Source of the DNA: Pseudorhizobium pelagicum
GTDB taxonomy: Bacteria; Pseudomonadota; Alphaproteobacteria; Rhizobiales; Rhizobiaceae
Direction of reading: 5' to 3'
Assembly (NCBI GenBank): GCA_000722615.1
Contig: JOKI01000002.1
Location: 307 to 64,306, forward strand
DNA: 64,000 bases
Shown here: positions 47,927-57,848 of the stretch, one piece after another
Layout of the letters: the number at the start of each line of letters is the position of its first letter
Numbering within the stretch: the stretch's first letter is position 1
Made by a program: the position numbers and the translations under genes
Notes under the pieces: generated by a model
Seen by the model: only the letters and a program-made list of their open reading frames with translations
Told to the model about the DNA's origin: nothing
The model's database searches: none

Positions 47927-48426
47927 CCCCTTTGCCCATCGAACTCCCTATCCGTCCCCTGACGGCCGAGACATTCGCATCCTTCGGAGACGTCATCGAA
48001 GCCGATCAGGCGACCATGCGGCTGATCAACGGCGGCACCACCGAGCGCTTTCACCGGCTGTCGGTTGCCGAGGCGGAAGGCGAGGGCGTCATCATCAGCC
48101 TGTTTCGCGGCCAGCCGCGGCGCTTTCCCTACGAGATCACCATGATGGAGCGGCATCCCTTCGGCAGCCAGAGCTTTTCGCCGCTCTCTGGGCGGCCCTT
48201 TCTCGTCGCCGTCTCGGAGGATGCCGGTGGCCGTCCCGGCGAACCTCAGGTGTTCCTCGCCAGCGGAAGCCAGGGGATCAACTACCGCCGCAACGTCTGG
48301 CATCATCCCCTGATGGTGCTCGATACCGTCAGCGATTTCCTCGTCGTCGACCGCGACCGGCCGGAGACCAATCTGGAAGAATTCGTCTTCGACACGCCCT
48401 ACGTTATCTCGGAGCCCCGCCCATGA
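47923..48426 (+). CDS. allA: Ureidoglycolate lyase AllA
   Basis: 167 aa, cupin fold. It splits ureidoglycolate into glyoxylate and urea. Recognisable parts are [19 protein letters not shown], the [15 protein letters not shown] start, [17 protein letters not shown] and [15 protein letters not shown]. Start and stop both overlap neighbours by 4 bp (hepT upstream, uraH downstream). No allantoate amidohydrolase gene is seen in this window. Confidence 0.94.
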   Translation: MTPLPIELPIRPLTAETFASFGDVIEADQATMRLINGGTTERFHRLSVAEAEGEGVIISLFRGQPRRFPYEITMMERHPFGSQSFSPLSGRPFLVAVSEDAGGRPGEPQVFLASGSQGINYRRNVWHHPLMVLDTVSDFLVVDRDRPETNLEEFVFDTPYVISEPRP

Positions 48427-48779
48427 CCGGCCTCACCACCCATGTCCTCGACACCGCCCGCGGCCTTCCCGCCGAAGGGCTGGCGATCGACCTCTACCGG
48501 CTCTCCGGCGAGAGCCGCGAGAAGCTGAAGACGGTGACGACGAATTCAGATGGCCGCGTCGACGGCGGGCCGATGCTCGCCGGTGAGACGTTCCAGGCCG
48601 GCGAATACGAGCTCGTCTTCCACGCCGGCGACTACCTGCGCCGGACCGGTCAGACGCTGCCCGAGCCCGCCTTCCTCGACATCATCCCGATCCGCTTCGG
48701 CATCGCCGACACGACGGCGCACTACCATGTGCCGCTCCTGCTTTCCCCCTTCGGCTATTCGACCTACAGGGGAAGCTGA
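48423..48779 (+). CDS. uraH: 5-hydroxyisourate hydrolase UraH
   Basis: 118 aa transthyretin-like protein. Catalytic signatures are [14 protein letters not shown] at the start, residues around DGR, and the C-terminal [18 protein letters not shown], the hallmark YRGS ending. It hydrolyses the 5-hydroxyisourate made by PuuD. It is the last gene of the ureide operon. Confidence 0.96.
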   Translation: MTGLTTHVLDTARGLPAEGLAIDLYRLSGESREKLKTVTTNSDGRVDGGPMLAGETFQAGEYELVFHAGDYLRRTGQTLPEPAFLDIIPIRFGIADTTAHYHVPLLLSPFGYSTYRGS

Positions 48780-48857
48780 GGCCGCAGAGACGCATCCGGA
48801 AACCTTTCGGAAACCATCATCACCCCATACTTCGCCGCGAGTCGACAAGAGGGTGAA

Positions 48858-49652
48858 ATGGCCGGTCCCAGACGAAAGACAGCCCGCAAGGGAAGCGGAC
48901 GCAAGAAGCGCGCCTCCGCCAATGGTCGCGGCTCGACCTGGTTCTGGAGCGCGGCGCTCGTCGTCCTCGTCGGCACCATTGCCGCCTATGACAATTCGGC
49001 GGCGGTCCGCCGGTTCGCGGGCGATCTCCTGAAGCAGGCACCCGAGACGCATGCGGCCAAACCCGCCCCGGCGAAGGCGCCGCAGCAGAAGACTGTCGCA
49101 TCGCGTCCCGTTCCGGTTCCGCCCAAGGCGATCCACGAGACAGCCTCGGAGGCGAAACGTCCGCCCGCAGCCCGTCCGCGCGACGAGATGCAGACGGCAG
49201 CCATTACGCCACCTGCGCCGATCGGCAAGCCGGATGCGGCAAGACCCGCGGGCGTCGTTCCGGCGGCCGTCCGGCCCGATGCGCCGGTGGCGCCAGATGG
49301 CCGTTATCAGGCGAAGTTCTATCTCTGCGGCACCGCCAAGCAGGATGACTGCGTCATCGCCGCCGACAGCTTCATGTTCCACGGCCAGAAGATCCGGCTC
49401 GCCGGCATCGAGGTGCCGGACATGGACAAGCCGCGCTGCGAAGCCGAGCGCATCAAGGGCAGCGACGCCGAACTGCGCGTGCGCGCCTTCCTCGATTCCG
49501 GCCCCTTCGACCTGGTGGCCGCCGGTGCCGACGATGCCGACAGCCGCGGCCAGAAGATCCGCGCCGTCATGCGCAACGGTATTTCCCTCTCCGACATCCT
49601 GGTGCGCGAGGGACTGGCGAGGAAGCCGGGGGCCAAAGGCGGCTGGTGCTAG
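48858..49652 (+). CDS. Staphylococcal-nuclease-like (SNase) protein with membrane anchor
   Basis: 264 aa. A basic start (RRKTARKGSGRKKRA) and one membrane helix (STWFWSAALVVLVGTIAAYD) precede a long Pro/Ala-rich spacer. The C-terminal ~110 residues form an SNase-like beta-barrel (KIRLAGIEVPDMDKPRCEAE; DADSRGQKIRAVMRNGISLSDILVREGLAR). The active-site Arg-Glu-Arg set is incomplete by eye, so nuclease activity is uncertain. It faces the periplasm. Unlinked to its neighbours. Confidence 0.75.
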   Translation: MAGPRRKTARKGSGRKKRASANGRGSTWFWSAALVVLVGTIAAYDNSAAVRRFAGDLLKQAPETHAAKPAPAKAPQQKTVASRPVPVPPKAIHETASEAKRPPAARPRDEMQTAAITPPAPIGKPDAARPAGVVPAAVRPDAPVAPDGRYQAKFYLCGTAKQDDCVIAADSFMFHGQKIRLAGIEVPDMDKPRCEAERIKGSDAELRVRAFLDSGPFDLVAAGADDADSRGQKIRAVMRNGISLSDILVREGLARKPGAKGGWC

Positions 49653-49742
49653 CGGGCACGCGTCCATGGCCCCGTGGCCTGCTGCAGGAATGCAACTTCA
49701 TGCGGCCAGGCGCAGTTTCACCTGCTTGAAAGGGGATGTCGA

Positions 49743-50120
49743 ATGGACGCCATGTTTGCCCAGCTTCTGCATGTGACCACCCGCGCCATCGAAGTGGCGG
49801 GCGTGGCGGTCATCGTCGTCGGTATCTTCTTTGCCGCTTTCAACTTCGTCAAACACAGAGCGCGCAAGGGCGCCTACCATGAACTGCGGGCCACCCTCGG
49901 TCGGGCCATCCTGCTGGGGCTGGAACTCTTGGTGGCGGCCGATATCATCAATACGGTGGCAATCGAGCCGACGCTGGACAGTCTCGCCGTCCTGGCCGGG
50001 ATCGTGCTGGTCCGAACCTTCCTCAGCCTCTCGCTCGAGGTGGAAATCACCGGTCGGTGGCCGTGGCAGTCATCCAACCGGTCGGCGGGGCACGCGGTCG
50101 ATCAGCCGCACCAGGATTGA
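49743..50120 (+). CDS. DUF1622 membrane protein
   Basis: 125 aa with three hydrophobic helices (AIEVAGVAVIVVGIFFAAFNFV; AILLGLELLVAADIINTVAI; AVLAGIVLVRTFLSLSLEVEI). The LLGLELLVAADII and RTFLSLSLEVE stretches are typical of DUF1622, small inner-membrane proteins of unknown function. The ATG behind GAAAGGGGA is the best start. Confidence 0.85.
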   Translation: MDAMFAQLLHVTTRAIEVAGVAVIVVGIFFAAFNFVKHRARKGAYHELRATLGRAILLGLELLVAADIINTVAIEPTLDSLAVLAGIVLVRTFLSLSLEVEITGRWPWQSSNRSAGHAVDQPHQD

Positions 50121-50278
50121 TGTCGGACCCTGATCGACACGGGCAAGGATCGCAATCGGGACCTGTGGCGCGGCTGCCGTTTCGGATGCCGACGAGCGGC
50201 AGGAGGAAACTTTTCGGGCTCTCCGCTCTTAAGGAGGTGAGGAGCAAAGCTGCACCCTGTGGCTCGAAAGGAACCGAA

Positions 50279-50824
50279 ATGCGCAAACCACCCGAAAAAG
50301 TAAGCGATGAAGCCGACCGCCATCAGATCGACATGGCGAAGAAGGAGGGGGCTGCCTACCACGCCTCCCTGAAATACATGGCCGAGGACGTGGCCGACAG
50401 CGGCGGGATGACCCGCGCCGGCGACTATATCGTGGCCTATGCGCAGGAGCGCGCGGAAGGCATGTATTCCCTGAAGGGGGAAGGGGAGCTTGTCTGGGAT
50501 GAGCCGACCGACGAAAACTGCCATCTGGAAATCTCGGTGAGCGACGCCGGCGACCAGCGCTTCATCCCCTATCTGGACATCACCGCAACCCTGACGCCGA
50601 AGGACGGCAAGGCCGTCGGCCCCTTCGAGGTGCCGTTCGTCTGGCACCCCGGCCTTTATCATTACGGCACGAACATCAAGGTGCCCGGCGACGGCATCTA
50701 CCGGCTCGACGTCACGATCAAGCCGCCGACGTTCATGCGCCACGACGAGGTCAACGGCAAGCGCTACGCCGAGACGGTCGACGTCACCTTCGACGCCGTG
50801 GAGATCAAGACCGGCCAGGAGTGA
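50279..50824 (+). CDS. Fe2+ transport-type periplasmic protein (P19/Tp34 family), no signal peptide
   Basis: 181 aa. The sequence AQERAEGMYSLKGEGELVWDEPTDENCHLEISVSD and the beta-rich PFEVPFVWHPGLYHYGTNIKVPGDGIYRLDVTIKPP resemble the immunoglobulin-like P19/Tp34 family that binds Cu and helps ferrous iron uptake. Metal-binding His and Met residues are plausible (WHPGLYHYG). No signal peptide and no FtrC-type permease are adjacent, so the role is unclear. The start lies behind AAAGGAACC. Confidence 0.65.
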   Translation: MRKPPEKVSDEADRHQIDMAKKEGAAYHASLKYMAEDVADSGGMTRAGDYIVAYAQERAEGMYSLKGEGELVWDEPTDENCHLEISVSDAGDQRFIPYLDITATLTPKDGKAVGPFEVPFVWHPGLYHYGTNIKVPGDGIYRLDVTIKPPTFMRHDEVNGKRYAETVDVTFDAVEIKTGQE

Positions 50825-51234
50825 GGATGAGGGGGCTGTGAAATGAGAGGATTGCTTCCGGGGCGCAGGATTCTGTGCCTGCAATCGTCGGTGGTTCCAC
50901 GCCCATGCTCTTGATGGGAGCAAGGCTCCGGGAATGATGAAGCATCACGAACGGTAAGCCGGCCTTCAGATTCCTCCGAGAGTAAGGTCGCAAGATCGGC
51001 AAACAGACCCGGCAGCCCCGCTCCTGGATCAATGGATCGCGGGACGCCAGGTCTTGTACCCGTGCGTTGGCGCCAGATCGCTTGCGATTTTTGATGTGCA
51101 TCAACGTTCGCTCTTGGCATTGCGATTACGGTTACCTTCTTCGCATTGACGGGGGCAAGCGCATCAAGCGCTGGGCCTCCATGCGCTTGATGCGCCCGGT
51201 CATGCCGGGGTTCTTCAACTGAAGGAATGCCAAG
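50825..51234. other. 410-bp intergenic region upstream of arcD
   Basis: No gene is supported here. It holds the FNR/FixK box described separately and presumably the arc promoter. Confidence 0.5.
51091..51104 (+). promoter_or_regulatory. Perfect FNR/FixK box before the arc operon
   Basis: TTGAT-GTGC-ATCAA matches the TTGAT-N4-ATCAA consensus exactly. It is 131 bp before the arcD start. In rhizobia such boxes bind FnrN or FixK under low oxygen. It supports anaerobic or microaerobic control of arginine fermentation here; occupancy is inferred. Confidence 0.85.
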
Positions 51235-52704
51235 ATGGTTACCGCAAGCGTTGCAGCTCCCACCACTGCTGTCGAAAAGGCAACCGGCAAGCTTGGCCTT
51301 GTGCCGCTTGTGGCTCTTGTCGTGGGTTCAATGATTGGCGGTGGCGTGTTCAGCCTGCCGCAGAACATGGCCAAGGGGGCTTCTCCGGGGGCTGTCATCA
51401 TCGGCTGGCTGATCACAGGCATCGGCATGCTCGCGCTGGCCTTCGTCTACCAGGGATTGTCCACCCGCAAACCGGCGCTCGATGCCGGCCCCTACGCCTA
51501 TGCCCGCGCCGGCTTCGGCGATTTCGTCGGCTTCAACAGCGCCTGGGGATACTGGCTGAGCGCCTGGCTTGGAAACGTCTCCTATGTGGTCTTGATCTTC
51601 GGGGCCCTGAGCTACTTCTATCCCGGCTTCGGGGCCGAGGGAAATACGACGCAGGCGATCATCGGTGCGTCGGTTGTGCTCTGGGCAACCCATGCGCTGA
51701 TCCTGATGGGCATCCGCCAGGCCGCGATCTTCAACGTCGTGACGACGATTGCCAAGCTGGCGCCCATCGGGCTCTTCATCGTCATTGTCCTGCTCGCCTT
51801 CAATCTCCCCAAGTTCAATTTCGACCTGTGGGGCTTTGCGACACCCGACCTCGGCAGCGTCATGGCGCAGGTCAAGAGCACGATGCTGGTGACCCTGTGG
51901 GTCTTCATCGGCATCGAGGGTGCGAGCGTCGTCTCCGGTCGCGCCGCCAAGCGATCCGACATCGGCCGTGCGACGATCATCGGCTTCGTCGTGGCGCTCA
52001 CCGCCTATCTGCTCGTATCGCTTCTGTCCTTCGGCGTCATGACGCAGCCGGAACTTGCCGCTCTGCCGGCGGCGGCCTCCATGGCAAATGTTCTTGAACA
52101 GGTGGTCGGGCCCTGGGGCTCGGTGGTGGTGCGGATCGGACTTGTCGTCTCCGTCGCTGGCGCGTTCTTGAGCTGGACGCTGTTTGCCGCCGAAATTCCA
52201 TACCGCGCGGCGCGCGAAGGCATTCTTCCGGACGTATTTGCGATCGAAAACAAGAACGGCTCCCCGGCCGGAGCGCTGTGGATCACCAATATCCTGGTGC
52301 AGCTCTTCCTGCTCGTTACCTACTACGCGAACTCGACCTATCTCGCGCTTTTCTACATCGCCTCGACGGCCATTCTCGTGCCCTACGTGCTGTCCGGCGC
52401 CTATGCGCTGAAACTCGCCGTCACCGGCGAGGGCTATGGGGCCGGCGAGGGACGGGGGCGCGACATCTTCACCGGGGCGCTCGCCACGGTCTATGGCGTC
52501 TGGCTCATCTATGCGGCCGGTCCGAACTACCTGTTCATGTGCGCGCTTTTGTATGTTGTGGGCGTTCCCGTCTATTGGTGGGCACGGCATGCGCGCGGCG
52601 AAAAGGCCTTCTCCGGAATAGAAGCGCTCATCGGAGCGGGCATCGTGATCGCGGCGGCCATGGCCGGCTATCTGATGTGGACCGGCGCGATCAGCGCCCT
52701 CTAA
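51235..52704 (+). CDS. arcD: Arginine/ornithine antiporter (APC family)
   Basis: 489 aa with 12-13 membrane helices. It starts with GLVPLVALVVGSMIGGGVFSLPQNM, the APC motif, and has TLWVFIGIEGASVVSGRAAKRSDIG with the E-G-A region used by basic amino acid antiporters. It leads an operon with arginine deiminase, ornithine carbamoyltransferase and carbamate kinase, so exchange of arginine for ornithine is the likely role. Its start follows an AAGGAAT ribosome site. It is separated by 24 bp from arcA. Confidence 0.92.
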   Translation: MVTASVAAPTTAVEKATGKLGLVPLVALVVGSMIGGGVFSLPQNMAKGASPGAVIIGWLITGIGMLALAFVYQGLSTRKPALDAGPYAYARAGFGDFVGFNSAWGYWLSAWLGNVSYVVLIFGALSYFYPGFGAEGNTTQAIIGASVVLWATHALILMGIRQAAIFNVVTTIAKLAPIGLFIVIVLLAFNLPKFNFDLWGFATPDLGSVMAQVKSTMLVTLWVFIGIEGASVVSGRAAKRSDIGRATIIGFVVALTAYLLVSLLSFGVMTQPELAALPAAASMANVLEQVVGPWGSVVVRIGLVVSVAGAFLSWTLFAAEIPYRAAREGILPDVFAIENKNGSPAGALWITNILVQLFLLVTYYANSTYLALFYIASTAILVPYVLSGAYALKLAVTGEGYGAGEGRGRDIFTGALATVYGVWLIYAAGPNYLFMCALLYVVGVPVYWWARHARGEKAFSGIEALIGAGIVIAAAMAGYLMWTGAISAL

Positions 52705-52728
52705 CAGCACCGAATAGGAACCATCACG

Positions 52729-53961
52729 ATGAATCCAATGCCCGAACTTGGCGTCCATTCCGAAACCGGAAAGCTGCGGCAGGTGATCGTCTGCCGCCCT
52801 GGGCTCGCTCATCGCCGCCTCACGCCATCCAATCGTGAGGAACTGCTGTTCGACGACGTCTTCTGGGTCAAGCAGGCGCAGAAGGACCATGATGTCTTTT
52901 CAGCGCTGATGCGCGACGAGGGCGTCGAGGTCTTGGATGTCAACGTCCTGCTCGCCGAAACTCTGGATCGGAAGGACGGTCGCGCCTGGGTGCTGGATCA
53001 TCGCATCAACGCCAATCAGGTCGGCGTCGGCATGATGGAGGAGCTGCGGGCCTGGATGGACGAACTTCCCGGTGCGCAGCTGGCCGAATATCTGCTCGGC
53101 GGGCTTGCGGCGGATGATCTGCCCTTCAAGCCGGCCGGCCTGTTCGGCAGCTATCTTGGCCATCACGGGCTGATCCTGCCGCCATTGCCCAACGCGCTCT
53201 TCACCCGCGACAATTCGGCCTGGATCTATGGCGGGGTGACGGTCAACCCGATGTATTGGCCTGCCCGTCGCCCGGAAACCCTGCTCAACACCGCCATCTA
53301 CAAGTTTCATCCAAAATTTGCCGGCGAGGTCGACATCCACTGGGGCGATCCGACCAAAGAGCATGGGCTTGCAACGCTGGAGGGCGGCGACGTGATGCCG
53401 GTGGGCAATCGCACGGTGCTGGTCGGCATGGGGGAGCGATCGTCGCCGCAAGGGATCGGACAGCTGGCGGCGTCACTCTTTGCCAAGGGCGTCGTCGACC
53501 GCGTCCTTGCATTCCGCATTCCGAAGTCGCGCGCCGCCATGCATCTGGACACGGTGTTCACCCTGTGCGGCGACGATGTGGTGACGACCTTCAAAGAGGT
53601 CGCCGATGAACTCGTCTGCTATGACATACGGCCGGGCGACGGCAAGGCTCCGCTGTCATTCCGCCACGATCCGCGCCCGATCTTCGACATCGTGGCTGAG
53701 GTTCTCGGCTACAAGAAACTTCAGATCGTGCCCACCGGCGGCAACACGGACGAAGAGCGCGCGCGCGAGCAGTGGAACGACGGCAACAACGTGCTGGCGT
53801 TACGCCCCGGCGTGGTGGTCGGATACGACCGCAACGACGATACCAATGCCGCACTGAAGGCCATGGGCGTTGAGGTTCTGGCTATTCCAGGGGCCGAGCT
53901 TGGGCGCGGTCGCGGCGGCGGACATTGCATGAGCTGCCCGACCATCCGCGACGCCATCTGA
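52729..53961 (+). CDS. arcA: Arginine deiminase
   Basis: 410 aa, converts arginine to citrulline and ammonia. Key segments are [54 protein letters not shown] with the catalytic acids, [11 protein letters not shown] containing the His region, and the C-terminal [12 protein letters not shown] with the nucleophilic Cys. The order arcD-arcA-arcB-arcC is that of complete fermentative ADI operons. Confidence 0.97.
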   Translation: MNPMPELGVHSETGKLRQVIVCRPGLAHRRLTPSNREELLFDDVFWVKQAQKDHDVFSALMRDEGVEVLDVNVLLAETLDRKDGRAWVLDHRINANQVGVGMMEELRAWMDELPGAQLAEYLLGGLAADDLPFKPAGLFGSYLGHHGLILPPLPNALFTRDNSAWIYGGVTVNPMYWPARRPETLLNTAIYKFHPKFAGEVDIHWGDPTKEHGLATLEGGDVMPVGNRTVLVGMGERSSPQGIGQLAASLFAKGVVDRVLAFRIPKSRAAMHLDTVFTLCGDDVVTTFKEVADELVCYDIRPGDGKAPLSFRHDPRPIFDIVAEVLGYKKLQIVPTGGNTDEERAREQWNDGNNVLALRPGVVVGYDRNDDTNAALKAMGVEVLAIPGAELGRGRGGGHCMSCPTIRDAI

Positions 53962-53978
53962 CCTCAAGGACATTCACA

Positions 53979-54980
53979 ATGGCTTTCAACCTGAAAAACC
54001 GCAGCTTCCTCACGCTTCGCGACTATACGCCGCGCGAAATCGGCTTCCTGCTGAAGCTTGCCGCCGATCTCAAAACCGCCAAATATGCGGGAACCGAGGT
54101 CGCCAGACTTCAGGGCAAGGATATCGCCCTGATCTTCGAGAAGGATTCGACGCGCACCCGCGTCGGCTTCGAGGTGGCAGCCTATGACCAGGGTGCGCGG
54201 GTCACCTATCTGGGGCCAAGCGGCAGCCATATCGGCCACAAGGAATCGGTGAAGGATACCGCCCGGGTTCTGGGGCGGATCTACGATGCCATCGAATATC
54301 GCGGCTTCGGACAGGCGATTGTCGAGGAACTGGCCAAATACTCTGGCGTGCCGGTCTATAACGGCCTGACGGACGAGTTTCACCCGACACAGATTCTTGC
54401 CGATTTTCTGACGATGCAGGAGCATGTCGAAAAGCCATTGCACCAGGTCTCCTATGTCTTCATCGGCGACGCCGGGAACAACATGGGCGACAGCCTGCTG
54501 ATCGGCGGCGCCAAGATGGGCATGGATGTGCGGCTTTGCGCGCCAGAAGCGTGCTGGCCTTCGCACGAGATCCAGGAAGAAGCCCGGGCGGTCGCCATCG
54601 ACACCGGCGCCCGGATCATGATCACCGAGGACATCGATGCCGCGGTCAAAGACGTCGATTTCGTCTATACCGACGTCTGGGTCTCCATGGGAGAGCCAAA
54701 GGAGAAATGGGCCGAACGGATCAAGCTGCTCACGCCCTACCAGGTCAACGCCGCGCTGATGGCCAAGACGGGCAATCCGCGCGTGCGGTTCATGCATTGC
54801 CTTCCGGCCTTCCACAATACGCAGACGAGCGTCGGCGCGGATATCGAGGCCGAGTTCGGCCTTGATGCGATGGAGGTGACGGAGGAGGTCTTCGAGAGCC
54901 CGGCATCGATCGTGTTCGATCAGGCCGAGAACCGGATGCACACGATCAAGGCGGTGCTTGTCGCTACCCTGGGAGCTTGA
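53979..54980 (+). CDS. arcB: Ornithine carbamoyltransferase, catabolic (ArcB)
   Basis: 333 aa. Carbamoyl-phosphate binding motif [19 protein letters not shown], ornithine segment [15 protein letters not shown], and [14 protein letters not shown] near the C-terminus. The length and the [19 protein letters not shown] stretch match OTCases. Sequence alone does not separate catabolic from anabolic forms; its place between arcA and arcC makes the catabolic role (citrulline to ornithine plus carbamoyl phosphate) likely. Confidence 0.95.
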   Translation: MAFNLKNRSFLTLRDYTPREIGFLLKLAADLKTAKYAGTEVARLQGKDIALIFEKDSTRTRVGFEVAAYDQGARVTYLGPSGSHIGHKESVKDTARVLGRIYDAIEYRGFGQAIVEELAKYSGVPVYNGLTDEFHPTQILADFLTMQEHVEKPLHQVSYVFIGDAGNNMGDSLLIGGAKMGMDVRLCAPEACWPSHEIQEEARAVAIDTGARIMITEDIDAAVKDVDFVYTDVWVSMGEPKEKWAERIKLLTPYQVNAALMAKTGNPRVRFMHCLPAFHNTQTSVGADIEAEFGLDAMEVTEEVFESPASIVFDQAENRMHTIKAVLVATLGA

Positions 54981-54982
54981 AA

Positions 54983-55897
54983 ATGCTGGTGGTCGCGGCG
55001 CTGGGTGGGAACGCCCTGTTGAGACGGGGCGAGCCGCTGACGGCCGGGGCACAGCGTGAAAACGTGCGCGTGGCAGCCCGGTCGCTGGCTGCCATAGTCC
55101 GCGCGGGTCACCGTCTGGTCGTCACTCATGGGAACGGCCCGCAGGTCGGCCTTCTTGCCTTGCAGGGCGCGGCCTACAAACCGGACGAGGCCTATCCGCT
55201 CGACGTGCTCGGCGCGGAAACCGAAGGCATGATCGGCTACATGATCGAGCAGGAGCTCGAAAATGCGCTGGATCACGTGCATCCTGTCGCAACGCTGCTG
55301 ACCCAGGTTGTCGTGGACCGGCGTGACCCGGCCTTCGAAAAGCCGAGCAAGTTCGTCGGACCGGTCTATGAACGCTCCGAAGCGGAGACGCGGGCAAAAG
55401 CCGCGGGGTGGAGCATTGCCGCCGATGGCGACAAGTGGCGCCGGGTCGTGGCGTCGCCCAAGCCCGTGGAGATACCGGACTTCAGGACAATCAAGCTCCT
55501 GTTGGATCACGGTGTCATCGTCGTCTGCACCGGCGGCGGGGGTATTCCAGTGGTGCGCTGCGACGATGGCAGCCTGATCGGGATTGAAGCCGTGATCGAC
55601 AAGGATGCCGCCAGCGCCCTGCTGGCACGCCAGCTGGGCGCCGACGCACTCTTGTTGCTGACCGATGTCGATGCGGTCTATCGCGATTTTGGCAGGGAGG
55701 GGGCAACATCAGTCCCGGTCCTGACGACGAAAGAAGCGCGCGCTTTCGCGGCGCCTGCGGGGTCGATGGGGCCGAAGGTTGTTGCCGGTGCTGATTTTGC
55801 CGACGCCGGCGGCTTCACCGGGATAGGCCGACTTGAGGATGCAATCGCCATTCTGGACGGTCGTGCCGGGACACGGGTCGCCAACCCCCCGGGGTGA
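54983..55897 (+). CDS. arcC: Carbamate kinase
   Basis: 304 aa, makes ATP from carbamoyl phosphate. N-terminal VVAALGGNALLRRGEPL, THGNGPQVGLLALQG, VCTGGGGIPVV and the DVDAVYRDFGREGA stretch are the family signatures, with KVVAGADFADAGGFTGIG at the end. ATG lies two bases after the arcB stop. It is the last gene of the operon. Confidence 0.96.
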   Translation: MLVVAALGGNALLRRGEPLTAGAQRENVRVAARSLAAIVRAGHRLVVTHGNGPQVGLLALQGAAYKPDEAYPLDVLGAETEGMIGYMIEQELENALDHVHPVATLLTQVVVDRRDPAFEKPSKFVGPVYERSEAETRAKAAGWSIAADGDKWRRVVASPKPVEIPDFRTIKLLLDHGVIVVCTGGGGIPVVRCDDGSLIGIEAVIDKDAASALLARQLGADALLLLTDVDAVYRDFGREGATSVPVLTTKEARAFAAPAGSMGPKVVAGADFADAGGFTGIGRLEDAIAILDGRAGTRVANPPG

Positions 55898-56029
55898 GGC
55901 GGATTGGCGTCACCGGCGGGATGGATCGCCGCGCCATCATACGACCGTGTCGGCCGGGGACAATCGAGGCGGTCGTCGATGACACAACGCGGGCGCTTTA
56001 CAGCTAGTCCCACGTCTTCTTTTCAGCGG

Positions 56030-56064
56030 CCGCGGGGTGAAGGCCGCACCTGCTCACCCCGTGG
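56030..56064. terminator. Stem-loop between arcC and lldD
   Basis: CCGCGGGGTGA / TCACCCCGTGG pair over 11 bp (one G-U) around a 13-nt loop, between the converging arcC and lldD genes. No good T-tract is present, so it may stop or stabilise either message. Confidence 0.45.
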
Positions 56065-56112
56065 TCCTCAAGACCTGTTCCGTGACTTTGCCGAGCAGCA
56101 TCTTTTCAGCAA

Positions 56113-57258
56113 TCAGAAGCGCACGTCCGCCAGCACGCTGCTGTCGACCGCCTGGATGTCGCGCTTGCCGCAGAGCGCCATGGTGATGTCCAGTTCCCTG
56201 CGGATGATCTCGAGGGCGGTCGTCACCCCCGGCTTGCCCATGGCGCCGAGGCCGTAGAGGTAGGGGCGGCCGATGTAGGTGCCGCGGGCACCGAGCGCCA
56301 CGGCCTTCAGCACGTCCTGGCCAGAGCGGATGCCGCCGTCGAAGTGGACTTCGATGCGGTCTCCGACGGCGTCGACGATCTTCGACAGCATGCTGATCGA
56401 GGACATGGCGCCGTCGAGCTGGCGGCCGCCGTGGTTGGAGACGATGATGGCGTCGGCGCCCGTCTCGGCGGCGGAGCGGGCGTCTTCCTCGTCGAGGATG
56501 CCCTTCAGGATCAGCTTGCCGCCCCAGCGTTCCTTGATCCAGGCGACGTCCTTCCAGGACAGCTGCGGATCGAACTGCTCCGCCGTCCAGGAGGACAGCG
56601 AGGAGAGGTCGGAGACGTTCTTGGCGTGGCCGACGATATTGCCGAAGCCGCGACGCCTGGTGCGCAGCATGTCCATGCACCAGAAGGGCTTGGTCGCCAG
56701 CTGGATGCCGTGGTGGATCGTCCACTTGGGCGGCGCCGAGAGCCCGTTGCGCAGATCCTTGTGGCGCTGGCCGAGGATCTGCAGGTCGAGCGTCAGCACC
56801 AGCGCAGAGCATTTGGCCGCCTTGGCGCGGTCGATCAGGTTTGCGACGAACTCGCGATCCTTCATCACGTAGAGCTGGAACCAGAAGGGCTTCGAGGTCA
56901 CCGAGGCGACGTCCTCGATCGAGCAGATCGACATCGTCGACAGCGTGAACGGGACGCCGAATTCTTCCGCCGCCTTGGCCGCCAGCATCTCGCCGTCGGG
57001 ATGCTGCATGCCGCAGAGGCCGGTAGGCGCCAGCGCCACCGGCATAGATGCCTCCTGGCCGACCATGGTCGTCGCCAGCGAGCGGTTCGTCATGTCCACC
57101 AGCACCCGCTGGCGCAGCTTCACCTTGGCGAAGTCCTCCTCGTTGGCGCGGTAGGTGCCCTCCGTCCAGGCGCCGCTGTCGGCATAGTCGAAGAACATCT
57201 TCGGCACCCGGCGGCGGGCGCGCGTCTTCAGGTCGGCAATGGTCAGCGGCTTGGACAT
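56113..57258 (-). CDS. lldD: L-lactate dehydrogenase (FMN-dependent, LldD-type)
   Basis: 381 aa, oxidises L-lactate to pyruvate at the membrane. FMN-binding and catalytic residues appear in MPVALAPTGLCGMQHPDGE, LVLTLDLQILGQRHKDLRNGL, AIIVSNHGGRQLDGA with the catalytic His, and VHFDGGIRSGQDVLKAVALGA. Other alpha-hydroxy-acid oxidases are close; the QRHKDLRNGL segment favours lactate. It stands alone between the arc operon and a HigBA pair. Confidence 0.92.
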   Translation of the reverse strand: MSKPLTIADLKTRARRRVPKMFFDYADSGAWTEGTYRANEEDFAKVKLRQRVLVDMTNRSLATTMVGQEASMPVALAPTGLCGMQHPDGEMLAAKAAEEFGVPFTLSTMSICSIEDVASVTSKPFWFQLYVMKDREFVANLIDRAKAAKCSALVLTLDLQILGQRHKDLRNGLSAPPKWTIHHGIQLATKPFWCMDMLRTRRRGFGNIVGHAKNVSDLSSLSSWTAEQFDPQLSWKDVAWIKERWGGKLILKGILDEEDARSAAETGADAIIVSNHGGRQLDGAMSSISMLSKIVDAVGDRIEVHFDGGIRSGQDVLKAVALGARGTYIGRPYLYGLGAMGKPGVTTALEIIRRELDITMALCGKRDIQAVDSSVLADVRF

Positions 57259-57434
57259 GTCAGGCTCTCTCTCCCCGTGTAGAGCCCGCAGCTAACATGA
57301 GTCATTCGCCTTCGTCAGTAAAAAATGCAGGATAAACGGACAGTGTATGCTTTGGGCGTTGTGGGGGTGCTCGTTTGCAGGCTCGCCTTGCGGTAGCTGT
57401 GGCTAAAAATGCGCATTTCGGCGGAGCCGGGGAA

Positions 57435-57848
57435 TTAAGCAGCTAGATCGACAATGTCGGATTTCGAAGCGCTTTCCTGCAAGACTCTGATCGCGGCGAT
57501 CGCATCGTCTTTTCTGTCGAAGCCTTCGGATGTGAAGATGATCTCCCCGGAGCGCTTCGTCAGGTGGAAGGCGAAGCGTCCGGCCTCGTCTTTGACGATT
57601 TCGAATGTCACGTGTCCCACTGCTTCCGCGGCATGGAGGTCCTTTTGCTCCTGTTCGAAGGCAGCCAGAGCGTCTGCACCTGGCGTATCCATGGGGAAAT
57701 GCTCGTTCTCGTAGGCATCGATCAGAGTGACCAGGACATCCAGCCGATCGCCTTCCGCTGTCGCCAGGGCTGAGCCCCAGAGGCTTTTCACTGCTTGCAG
57801 GGCGTTTTCATAATCCGCTTCCGAGCGGATAGGTCTGATTTCAATCAT
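57435..57848 (-). CDS. higA: HigA-like antitoxin with C-terminal DUF1508/YegP domain (unusual fusion)
   Basis: 137 aa. Residues 1-73 match the N-terminal region of HigA antitoxins (IRPIRSEADYENALQAV, GDRLDVLVTLIDAYENEHFPMDTP). Instead of the usual Cro/CI helix-turn-helix, residues ~80-136 look like a DUF1508/YegP domain (FEIVKDEAGRFAFHLTKRSG, SEGFDRKDDAIAAIRVLQ, SDIVDLA). The gene follows higB with an 8-bp overlap. The fused domain probably changes or removes DNA binding, so auto-repression may be lost. The assignment rests on motif recognition, not on a search. Confidence 0.75.
   Translation of the reverse strand: MIEIRPIRSEADYENALQAVKSLWGSALATAEGDRLDVLVTLIDAYENEHFPMDTPGADALAAFEQEQKDLHAAEAVGHVTFEIVKDEAGRFAFHLTKRSGEIIFTSEGFDRKDDAIAAIRVLQESASKSDIVDLAA

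Noticed and set aside
53979..54980. Anabolic ornithine carbamoyltransferase (ArgF)
   Set aside because: Sequence motifs do not separate the forms, but the position between arcA and arcC with the FNR box favours the catabolic ArcB.
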